Shown: piece by piece, positions 1 to 4,910 of the stretch
Numbering within the stretch: position 1 is the first letter of the stretch
How the letters are laid out: each line of letters starts with the position of its first letter
Source: Deltaproteobacteria bacterium
GTDB lineage: Bacteria > Desulfobacterota > Desulfobacteria > Desulfobacterales > B30-G6
DNA: 5,036 nt
NCBI GenBank assembly: GCA_003647375.1
Contig: QMMS01000342.1
Span: forward strand, 1-5,036
Reading direction: 5' to 3'
Program-made: the position numbers and the translations under genes
The notes under the pieces: generated by a model
Seen by the model: the letters and a program-made list of their open reading frames with translations, nothing else
Database searches by the model: none
What the model was told of the DNA's origin: nothing

Positions 1-2
1 GG

Positions 3-1847
3 ATGTACATTCACATCAGCTCCCTGCCCTTCAGAGACCTCGAAATATTCGACACAGACACGCGTCTCAAGAATGCCGGACTGGAAGATACCGAAGCAAT
101 CAACCGCATGATAGCGCAAAACCCTCAAAAACTGAAGAGCATTCTGGGTGTGGATGCGGTTGTAACTGGTGAGGTCACGCATTTCGATCAGATCTTCATC
201 GGAGTATATTCACAGATAGCGGTCGGCTGCAAGGTTAACATGTGGGATCTTAACACAGGCAACCTCCTGTGGCGGGCCAGGCATGTGAACCGTGCTCATG
301 CCGGAGGCATCTCCAGCAACCCGGTCGGTCTGCTCATGGCGGCTGTTGCGGCTGTCTGGAATCTGAGGGGCACGGAAATGTTGAGCCAGACCGACGATGT
401 GTTCAGGGAAATCGCCTCAACCATCGAACTGCCTGAATCGGCCCTGGCCATGCAGGCGTCCCTTCCCAAAATCGATCTTTTTGCCTGTATCAATTCCGGA
501 AAACCGTTTACAGCAGGCCAACCGGTCTCCTTGCGGCTGATCGGCGATAGGGACTGCAAAGCCTATGTGGATCTCGGCGAATTCAAGAGCGCCATCCCGC
601 TCAGGCCGCTCTCGTCTGACATGAAAACAGCCGTCAGGGCCGAGGTGATGCATTCGATTCAGGAACAGTACCGAAAAAGCGGTCATGAATTGACACAGGA
701 CCTGATGCGGGCCATTGAAAGGGAAATGGCCTCACGGGAGATTTACGAGGGGGTCTATACGGTCGCGCCCGGCGAACAGATGTACGGCCTGATGTCTAAA
801 GCCTACCTGGTCAACTCTTCCGGTTCTCAGGTGACCGCCATGGATCCCGTTCACATCATCGACATCGATGCCCGGCCACCGAATACAGTAACCGGGCTGA
901 CCTCTCTTTCCCTTGACCAGAGGGTCGATCTGACCTGGGATCAAAACATTGAGGAAGACCTGGCCGGGTATGAGGTATGGATGGGCCCGTCACCGTTGAG
1001 CGGATACGCGCTGGCCGTCGCGTTGGAAAAAAATGCAGCTGTGATCGACCAGCTTGAAAACTTCGAGCCCGCCTTTGTCAAGGTCAGGGCTTTTGACACG
1101 GCCGGCAACCGGGGCGGCTACAGTCGTTTTACAAAAATTGTCTCCCTTCCTGAACCCAACCTCAATGATCTGCCCCGGCCAGGTCCTTCCCTCGGTGGCG
1201 CCGTTGTTGCCAGCGCCCTGCTGACAAAAGACCGAAGCCCCTATACCGTCCAATCCGATCTTGTGGTAAAACCGGGCGCAACGCTTCATATCGCGCCGGG
1301 GGTGGAAATCCTTTTTTTGCCCGGCACCATGCTCGCGATATCCGGTGGAAACATTGCCGTCTATGGCAGGAAGAATCAATTGGTGCGTTTCAGTCCGGTT
1401 TCCGCGAACAATACCCCTGGCTCATGGGGCGGTGTGCTGTTAAAGAATTCCGGGCACGCGGTCTTCGAATATGCCCTGATCGAAAATGCAGAAACAGGCC
1501 TTACCATCATCAACAGTCAGCCGCTCATCACCCACACCACCATAACAGGCGCTTCTCAGGCTGGTCTCCATTTGCAGGACAATGCCAGGCCCAGCATCAC
1601 ATGCTCGGTACTGTCCGCTAACCAGGGACAGGGAGGTATGGTTGTGGAAGGCGAGGGCATCGCACCTGTGATTCGCAACACCAGTTTTGTGAACAACAAC
1701 CCGTTTGAGGTTCAGAGCTACGCACCCATCGAACTCGACCTCACCAACAACTACTGGGGAGTCGAAAGCCCTGGGGCAGACAAATTTCTAGGTCAGATCC
1801 TGTGGGAACCCTGGCTTCAATCACCACCAAAGCGCTGCGGAGAATAG
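3..1847 (+). CDS. DUF799/GNA1162-like lipoprotein-type domain fused to FnIII-like and beta-helix domains; 5' end cut by window
   Basis: Seen: an open frame of 614 codons running from the left edge to a TAG. Residues about 1-145 resemble the DUF799/GNA1162-like putative lipoprotein family: LGVDAVVTGEVTHF, then VYSQIAVGCKVNMWDLNTGNLLWRA cut as WDLNTGNLLW, then a glycine-rich SSNPVG segment and an ELP end. Residues about 150-290 form an unassigned region, probably beta-rich. Residues about 292-380 look like fibronectin type III (PPNTVTGL, LTWDQN, LAGYEVW, VRAFDTAGN). Residues about 398-605 are a parallel beta-helix with short repeats rich in G, N and I/V and an NYWG turn. The family normally starts with a signal peptide and roughly 60-70 more residues. 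None is present, and ATG 3 has no visible ribosome site, so the true start probably lies upstream of the window. The inferred role is a periplasmic or outer-membrane surface protein with a beta-helix adhesion or scaffold tail. Next gene is 3 bp downstream, so probably one operon. No enzymatic function is claimed. Confidence 0.8.
   Translation: MYIHISSLPFRDLEIFDTDTRLKNAGLEDTEAINRMIAQNPQKLKSILGVDAVVTGEVTHFDQIFIGVYSQIAVGCKVNMWDLNTGNLLWRARHVNRAHAGGISSNPVGLLMAAVAAVWNLRGTEMLSQTDDVFREIASTIELPESALAMQASLPKIDLFACINSGKPFTAGQPVSLRLIGDRDCKAYVDLGEFKSAIPLRPLSSDMKTAVRAEVMHSIQEQYRKSGHELTQDLMRAIEREMASREIYEGVYTVAPGEQMYGLMSKAYLVNSSGSQVTAMDPVHIIDIDARPPNTVTGLTSLSLDQRVDLTWDQNIEEDLAGYEVWMGPSPLSGYALAVALEKNAAVIDQLENFEPAFVKVRAFDTAGNRGGYSRFTKIVSLPEPNLNDLPRPGPSLGGAVVASALLTKDRSPYTVQSDLVVKPGATLHIAPGVEILFLPGTMLAISGGNIAVYGRKNQLVRFSPVSANNTPGSWGGVLLKNSGHAVFEYALIENAETGLTIINSQPLITHTTITGASQAGLHLQDNARPSITCSVLSANQGQGGMVVEGEGIAPVIRNTSFVNNNPFEVQSYAPIELDLTNNYWGVESPGADKFLGQILWEPWLQSPPKRCGE
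1839..1842 (+). promoter_or_regulatory. ribosome binding site of the LPP20-like gene
   Basis: GGAG ends 8 nt before ATG 1851 and lies inside the last codons of the upstream gene. This fixes the start and shows the two genes are transcribed together. Confidence 0.6.
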
Positions 1848-1850
1848 CAC

Positions 1851-3026
1851 ATGCAAACCCGATTGCGCGTCCGCCACCTGCTTGTCCTGATCGCAGTGTC
1901 AATCCTGGCACTCTCCCTCCCCTGCAGCGCGGCCGGTAAATCCAATGAAAAAATCGGTGATTACGGATACATTGATTGGCTCAATCAACCGGTCTATGCC
2001 AAAGGACTGGGGGTGGCGCCCAAGAACAAACGCAACAGTGACCAGGCCGAAGCCCTCGCATATCGAGCGGCGGTGATCGTGGCACAGCGAAATATTCTGG
2101 AAGTCATCAAAGGCGTCCACATCGATTCCACAACCATTGTTGAAAATAAAATCGTGACCGATGAAAGAGTTGTCTCCACCATCCAGGGCCTGGTTCGATT
2201 CTCCAACGTAGATTACTCAAAAAAGCTGGCCAAAGACACGGTGGAAGTGGGCGTGAGCATGCCGCTTTGGGGAAAACTGGCTGACATTCTGATCACACGC
2301 CTCGAAGAGCCGCGGCAACCCTCAAAAGCAACCGCAACCGGCGCTAACCTGGAAAACCGCCTGGATGACCTCGAGTGGCGCATCCGGACCCTGGAAAAGC
2401 AGATTTCAGGTTTGAAAAAAATTTCCGCTGAAAAAGAGAGGCTGCTTTATCTTTTCCAGGAACTTGCAGTAGCCTGGCAGACGTATGCTGTAGACAAACC
2501 GTTTTTCATCAATGCCGCCTATGCTTCGGAATCTGAGCTATCAGCCCTTAGAAATCAAATGATCGACCAGGAAAAAAGGATGGCAGCCATTTCGGCCCTC
2601 CTGACCGATCTCACCCGGCGGCTCAATACCCTGGAAACCCACCAGGAAATGCGCCCCCGCGGACCGGCAACAGGCAAGCCGCCTGCAACGCCGCCCTACA
2701 CCGGACTCGTGATCGATGCCCGTCAGATTGGCTTCAAGCCTTGTCTGAAACCCAAAATTTTTTGCCAAGGGGAACAGGTGTACCCCGGCGAGTACCTGGA
2801 TCTGCAAAAAGCAATAACCGGCGGGTACGTGCGCTATTACAACAGCAAGGCCCAGGCTCAGCAGAGCCAGCGCGCCGGGTCGCTCCCCTATGTCATTTCC
2901 GCCAAGGGCACCTTTGAGGGCGACCGCAGCCTTTTGGTGGAGCCGCAATCCTACACCATCTTGAAGGCAATTGCCGAAATCCCTGACAATATTCTGGCTG
3001 ACTGCAGGGTTGTCATCGTCTTTTAA
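1851..3026 (+). CDS. secreted LPP20-like protein with coiled coils and unrecognised C-terminal domain
   Basis: A 391-aa protein. ATG 1851 is chosen because GGAG (1839-1842) lies 8 nt upstream and the N-terminus is a good signal peptide: RLRVRH, then hydrophobic residues 10-24, with likely cleavage near 27-28. The cysteine at 25 follows SLP, which is a poor lipobox, so lipoprotein status is doubtful. Residues about 40-150 fit the LPP20/FlgP-like family: an aromatic WLNQPVYAKG start, an alanine-rich helix (AEALAYRAAVIVAQRNILE), then a strand ending VEVGVSMPLWG. Residues 165-200 form a coiled coil (L167, L171, L174, I178, L181, I185, L188), and a second lies at about 227-263. A proline-rich linker (269-283) leads to a C-terminal domain with C298 and C305 that I do not recognise. 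Its position directly after the DUF799-like gene suggests the two act together in the periplasm or outer membrane, since LPP20, DUF799 and CsgG-like proteins often cluster. No terminator with a U-tract follows. Confidence 0.8.
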   Translation: MQTRLRVRHLLVLIAVSILALSLPCSAAGKSNEKIGDYGYIDWLNQPVYAKGLGVAPKNKRNSDQAEALAYRAAVIVAQRNILEVIKGVHIDSTTIVENKIVTDERVVSTIQGLVRFSNVDYSKKLAKDTVEVGVSMPLWGKLADILITRLEEPRQPSKATATGANLENRLDDLEWRIRTLEKQISGLKKISAEKERLLYLFQELAVAWQTYAVDKPFFINAAYASESELSALRNQMIDQEKRMAAISALLTDLTRRLNTLETHQEMRPRGPATGKPPATPPYTGLVIDARQIGFKPCLKPKIFCQGEQVYPGEYLDLQKAITGGYVRYYNSKAQAQQSQRAGSLPYVISAKGTFEGDRSLLVEPQSYTILKAIAEIPDNILADCRVVIVF

Positions 3027-3036
3027 TAGTCAACTA

Positions 3037-3079
3037 CCACCCCTAAAAAGGGTGGCATGATATTGGCCCTGAAAGGACC
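3037..3079 (+). repeat. REP-like double hairpin
   Basis: Two adjacent stem-loops directly follow the LPP20-like gene. The first is CCACCC (3037-3042) pairing with GGGTGG (3050-3055) over a 7-nt loop. The second is GGCCC (3065-3069) pairing with GGACC (3075-3079), with one C/A mismatch. No T-run follows either stem, so this is not a textbook intrinsic terminator. The double-hairpin layout is like REP/RAYT-type extragenic repeats and may protect the 3' end of the mRNA. The repeat nature is inferred, because only one copy is in the window. Confidence 0.4.
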
Positions 3080-3088
3080 TGATATATC

Positions 3089-3229
3089 TCACCGCCCGCT
3101 ACGCTCGAGACGCAGAGGACGCTGAGATTAATTTCTTTAAAAGAATCGGGAGATACTGATTCTTTTAAAACATCGTGCCATTTCATGGCAAAATAAAACC
3201 CTTCTGCGTTCTCCGCGCCTCTGCGGTGA
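3089..3229. repeat. 141-bp imperfect inverted-repeat (MITE-like) element
   Basis: The ends are TCACCGC (3089-3095) and GCGGTGA (3223-3229). Inside them, the left arm AGACGCAGAGGACGCTGAGA (3108-3127) is imperfectly complementary to the right arm (3203-3222, CTGCGTTCTCCGCGCCTCTG). The centre holds a perfect 12-bp stem, 3136-3147 with 3158-3169 (10-nt loop), and a smaller stem TGCCAT/ATGGCA (3176-3181 with 3185-3190). The left arm carries 12 extra bases (3096-3107) between its tip and the rest, absent from the right arm. The CACCGCAGAG...CTCTGCGGTG family of dispersed repeats is common in bacterial genomes. It encodes nothing: the minus-strand frame across it is a by-product of the repeat. Confidence 0.65.
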
Positions 3230-3293
3230 AATAATAAATTTAAAATCCTCTCCAAGTTGCTTTCATTCCATAATCGTGGCTTTGTAATTATTT

Positions 3294-3309
3294 ACCCCAT
3301 ATATGGTAT
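3294..3309. promoter_or_regulatory. candidate NrdR box 1 (upstream)
   Basis: The 16-mer ACCCCATATATGGTAT matches the NrdR-box consensus ACACWATATATWGTGT at 12 of 16 positions and has a perfect 10-bp palindromic core (3297-3306). It lies just upstream of the -35 box of the NrdD-like gene. Its centre is exactly 31 bp from that of box 2, about three helical turns, which is the usual spacing of paired NrdR sites. NrdR is the general repressor of ribonucleotide reductase genes. Confidence 0.55.
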
Positions 3310-3319
3310 ACTATCACCC

Positions 3320-3347
3320 TTGACACACTATATATATTTACTATAAT
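3320..3347 (+). promoter_or_regulatory. sigma70-type promoter of the NrdD-like gene
   Basis: A perfect -35 TTGACA (3320-3325) and a perfect -10 TATAAT (3342-3347) are separated by 16 bp, in AT-rich DNA 90-120 bp upstream of the gene. Transcription would start near 3354, leaving a leader of about 85 nt. The second NrdR-like box lies between the two hexamers, so a bound repressor would block polymerase. Confidence 0.8.
3325..3340. promoter_or_regulatory. candidate NrdR box 2 (in the promoter spacer)
   Basis: ACACTATATATATTTA matches the NrdR-box consensus at 13 of 16 positions; the left half is perfect and the right half degenerate. It fills the spacer between the -35 and -10 hexamers, a typical repressor position, and pairs with box 1 at 31 bp centre to centre. 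AT-rich promoter DNA can give chance matches, so the spacing and the downstream gene carry much of the weight. Confidence 0.55.
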
Positions 3348-3361
3348 GTGTTTTGTGTTCA

Positions 3362-3383
3362 AATAATCATACCTATGATTGTT
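3362..3383. promoter_or_regulatory. palindrome in the leader of the NrdD-like gene
   Basis: AATCATA (3365-3371) and TATGATT (3374-3380) form a perfect 7-bp inverted repeat around CC. Pairing extends by two more bases on each side after one mismatch. It lies about 10-30 nt after the predicted transcription start. It could be a second operator or an mRNA hairpin; the sequence does not name a regulator. Confidence 0.35.
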
Positions 3384-3424
3384 ACCGGCTCCATCGTGAG
3401 CAGTATATCATATCAAAGTTATTT

Positions 3425-3430
3425 AGGAGG
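3425..3430 (+). promoter_or_regulatory. strong ribosome binding site
   Basis: AGGAGG ends 8 nt before ATG 3439. This selects that ATG over the in-frame ATG at 3448, three codons later, and predicts efficient translation. Confidence 0.85.
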
Positions 3431-3438
3431 TTTCTGCC

Positions 3439-3801
3439 ATGTCCCACATGACCGTTGAAAGATTGCACGAACTCTTTGATGAAAACCCTGAAAAAGAAGC
3501 GCTGGCCTGGAACGGCGAGTGTCACGACTGCAAGAAACCGATGAGTGTGTCGGCAACCCCCCAGGCCGACGGCATCCGCATTGACGGCGGGAGTGTTTAC
3601 GAGCCGGAAACAAACAAGTTTATAATCAAATGCGATGCCTGCTTTCTGGAGGACCCGGTGTTGAGAAAGTATCAGGATTGTGAAGTCTATTCCCGGGTGG
3701 TGGGATATCTGAGGCCCGTGGGCCAGTGGAATGATGCCAAGCAGAGTGAATTCGAGGACAGGAAACTATTTGACAGCAGCATTACCCCCAAGGTTGCATA
3801 A
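3439..3801 (+). CDS. stand-alone C-terminal (zinc plus glycyl-radical) domain of anaerobic ribonucleotide reductase, NrdD-like
   Basis: A 120-aa protein with a strong ribosome site. Residues 81-110 (CEVYSRVVGYL, then PVGQWNDAKQSEFEDRKLF) match the C-terminal glycyl-radical loop of class III ribonucleoside-triphosphate reductases, where the pattern is RV.GYL followed by a WN.GK..EF..R-like tail. By this alignment Gly89 is the radical-bearing glycine. Ahead of it are C28xxC31 and C65xxC68, the layout of the zinc ribbon that precedes the loop in NrdD, though the gap between pairs is longer than usual. The 500-600-residue catalytic barrel with the active-site cysteines is absent, and the good promoter and start argue against simple gene decay. 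It may supply a glycyl-radical domain in trans to a split or damaged NrdD, as YfiD/GrcA does for pyruvate formate-lyase, or have a separate role. Two NrdR-like boxes at its promoter support a link to nucleotide reduction. Family placement is fairly sure; the role is inferred. Confidence 0.8.
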   Translation: MSHMTVERLHELFDENPEKEALAWNGECHDCKKPMSVSATPQADGIRIDGGSVYEPETNKFIIKCDACFLEDPVLRKYQDCEVYSRVVGYLRPVGQWNDAKQSEFEDRKLFDSSITPKVA

Positions 3802-3808
3802 ACAACAT

Positions 3809-3917
3809 GGCAATAAAATCGTGTTCCACGATTTTATGAAACGCGACTGCGTCGCTATTATGCGAAATGCTTATCCGCCGTTCGTTTGGCGGGTTAAAAT
3901 CATATCCCGGCAATAAA
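3809..3917. repeat. hairpin cluster bounded by 9-bp direct repeats
   Basis: GGCAATAAA occurs at 3809-3817 and again at 3909-3917, exactly 100 bp apart. Between or overlapping them are three stem-loops: a perfect 11-bp stem ATAAAATCGTG/CACGATTTTAT (3813-3823 with 3827-3837, loop TTC), GCGAC/GTCGC (3843-3847 with 3851-3855) and CCGCC/GGCGG (3875-3879 with 3888-3892). The first begins 12 nt after the stop of the NrdD-like gene and could end or protect its mRNA, but no T-run follows it. The layout suggests a small inserted palindromic element with a target duplication; this is inferred from one copy. The frame at 3731-3916 merely runs across it. Confidence 0.4.
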
Positions 3918-3974
3918 CTGCAGGGTATTTCGGAACCGCACTTTCACCAAAAATATGTTCAAAAACTCTTTTCA

Positions 3975-3984
3975 CTCACGTGAG
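3975..3984. other. 10-bp perfect palindrome CTCACGTGAG
   Basis: A perfect self-complementary 10-mer in the convergent non-coding stretch, just beyond the predicted terminator of the minus-strand genes. It has no promoter next to it, so a regulatory role is not supported. Confidence 0.25.
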
Positions 3985-4000
3985 AACGAAAGTCCAGATA

Positions 4001-4040
4001 AACGCCATGCGCCTCCGGAAAATAGGAAGTACATGGCGTT
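4001..4040. terminator. hairpin between convergent genes, possible bidirectional terminator
   Basis: AACGCCATG (4001-4009) and CATGGCGTT (4032-4040) form a perfect 9-bp stem around a 22-nt loop. On the + strand it is followed by GTATTTTTATTA, and on the minus strand by a short T-run then ATCTGG. It sits 45 bp beyond the TAG of the minus-strand small gene and 199 bp beyond the + strand NrdD-like gene, where both transcripts should end. The long loop and imperfect T-runs keep confidence moderate; it may instead be a dispersed repeat. Confidence 0.4.
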
Positions 4041-4084
4041 GTATTTTTATTACTTATTTTCGGGAAACAACCTTGGGGCTGTTT

Positions 4085-4258
4085 CTAATTTGAGGGATTG
4101 TCCTTAGCGTCATCACTCAACGGCTCTGCAACTGCGGGTTTGTCTGTCACCTGACAGGCACTGCTCATTCAGGTGGATATCCCCATCTTGGGCAGGATAT
4201 ATGCCTGCAAAAGAACCCACACCCCCATCACCGCCAAAACAATTAGAATTTCTTTCAT
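4085..4258 (-). CDS. small membrane-anchored selenoprotein candidate (UGA-Sec at codon 30), coupled to mobB
   Basis: Start ATG 4258-4256 overlaps the mobB stop as ATGA, so translation is probably coupled. The first 29 codons give MKEILIVLAVMGVWVLLQAY then ILPKMGIST. Codon 30 is TGA (4171-4169). The frame then continues UMSSACQVTDKPAV and a short acidic tail to TAG (4087-4085), 57 residues if TGA is read as selenocysteine. Residues 4-22 are one hydrophobic helix. U30 and C35 (UxxxxC) could form a redox pair just outside the membrane. A SECIS-like hairpin lies at the correct distance after TGA. Without recoding, the product would be a 29-aa membrane peptide ending at the T before U. I do not recognise a named family. 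Its link with mobB suggests work on, or together with, molybdenum or tungsten enzymes (formate dehydrogenases often carry Sec), but that is inference. Gene callers that treat TGA as stop would miss it. Confidence 0.65.
4141..4160 (-). promoter_or_regulatory. bacterial SECIS-like stem-loop
   Basis: On the minus-strand mRNA, CUGUC (4157-4153) pairs with GACAG (4148-4144) around the loop AGGU (4152-4149). Below a C/A mismatch, two more pairs (U4160-A4141, G4159-C4142) extend the stem. The loop begins 17 nt after the UGA. In E. coli fdhF the SelB-binding loop also begins AGGU, 18 nt after its UGA. Bacterial SECIS elements need a short stem with G/GU in the apical loop at about this distance, so the match is good in both sequence and position. 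Confidence 0.65.
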
Positions 4259-4743
4259 GATTTTAAATATCTCCTCTCGATCAGGTCGCCCAGTTCGACA
4301 ATCTGATCTCTTCTGTAAAGAGGCGCGTCAACATCCACGGCATCGTCGGTAACAATAGCAACCAGTTCCTCTTTATTCAACCCCAAGGGGGCCTTATGGC
4401 TCCTTTGGTCGAAAACTTCAATTTTAGGATGCTGTGTCCTTTTATAGCCTTCAACCAGGACCAGATCCATGTCGGCAAAAAAAATCCCCAGGTTGTCAAG
4501 GGAATCAGTATTGATTTTCTTGACCATGGCAATTTCATCAGGCGAGGCAACGACCACGACATCTGCCCCGGCTGCTCTGTGCCGGTAGCTGTCCTTGCCC
4601 TTTTTATCAATCTCGAATCCATGATGGGCATGTTTCACCGAACCGATCCGGTACCCTCTTTTTTTCAACTCAGGGATCAGCTTTTCGATGAGTCTTGTTT
4701 TTCCTGATTTCGACTTGCCGACCACCGCTATCATCTGTGTCAT
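4255..4743 (-). CDS. mobB: MobB, molybdopterin-guanine dinucleotide biosynthesis P-loop protein
   Basis: A 162-aa protein, close to the usual size of stand-alone MobB. The N-terminus has a Walker A motif, GKSKSGKT (residues 9-16). Next come the MobB signatures VKHAHHGFEID (36-46) and GKDSYRHRAAGAD (49-61), then LVLVEGYK (94-101), the conserved EG[FY]K motif, and a late AIVTDD strand. MobB is a cytoplasmic GTP-binding partner of MobA, which adds GMP to molybdopterin to make the MGD cofactor of DMSO-reductase-family enzymes such as formate dehydrogenase. ATG 4743 is the most upstream possible start, because a TAA directly precedes it. The ribosome site is poor (GAGGACGG-like, 10-17 nt away), and Met4 is an alternative start. 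The stop overlaps the next gene's ATG by ATGA. No mobA or moeA is visible here. Confidence 0.92.
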   Translation of the reverse strand: MTQMIAVVGKSKSGKTRLIEKLIPELKKRGYRIGSVKHAHHGFEIDKKGKDSYRHRAAGADVVVVASPDEIAMVKKINTDSLDNLGIFFADMDLVLVEGYKRTQHPKIEVFDQRSHKAPLGLNKEELVAIVTDDAVDVDAPLYRRDQIVELGDLIERRYLKS

Positions 4744-4814
4744 TTATTTATGCCGTCCGTCCTCAATATATCCTCAATTTCGACAATACGCTCCATATCC
4801 ATTTAAGATCGTTC

Positions 4815-4843
4815 AAATTAAGGCCCCGGCCCTTGATTGTCAA
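4815..4843 (-). promoter_or_regulatory. candidate promoter of mobB and the selenoprotein gene
   Basis: On the minus strand a perfect -35 TTGACA (4843-4838) is followed after 17 bp by a weak -10, TAATTT (4820-4815), about 70 bp before the mobB start. The spacer holds a GC-rich near-palindrome (GGCC..GGCC, about 4822-4831). A second weaker option lies further upstream: TTGCAA (4928-4923), 18 bp, TATAAT (4904-4899). Confidence 0.4.
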
Positions 4844-4910
4844 GCCGTGCATCAACCCGGATAACCTGCATATATCTATATTTCTTGACAAAACCAATAT
4901 TATAGCTAAG

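Noticed and set aside
1917..1931. Lipobox at Cys25 of the LPP20-like protein
   Set aside because: The residues before the cysteine are L-S-L-P. Proline at -1 does not fit the lipobox, and ordinary signal-peptidase I cleavage near 27-28 is likelier.
3037..3055. Hairpin after the LPP20-like gene as an intrinsic terminator
   Set aside because: The stem is good, but CATGATATTGG follows instead of a T-run. A REP-like repeat fits better.
3043..3255. Minus-strand 70-aa frame across the intergenic repeat
   Set aside because: It lies almost wholly in the inverted-repeat element. Residues such as HRRGAENAE are simply the repeat arm translated, and no ribosome site or conserved domain is seen.
3731..3916. 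61-aa + strand frame overlapping the end of the NrdD-like gene
   Set aside because: It begins inside the conserved radical-loop coding region in another frame and continues through the hairpin repeat; there is no support for translation.
4172..4258. 29-aa membrane peptide ending at TGA as the true product
   Set aside because: Possible, but the continued frame, UxxxxC motif and SECIS-like hairpin at the right distance make selenocysteine read-through the better reading.
4396..4707. Plus-strand 103-aa frame opposite mobB
   Set aside because: It is the antisense of a well-recognised P-loop gene, with no ribosome site and no family features.
4744..4910. Molybdenum-cofactor riboswitch upstream of mobB
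   Set aside because: The leader is AT-rich and only about 65 nt from the predicted start. I could not build the multi-stem Moco fold, and no terminator or ribosome-site-sequestering hairpin is evident.
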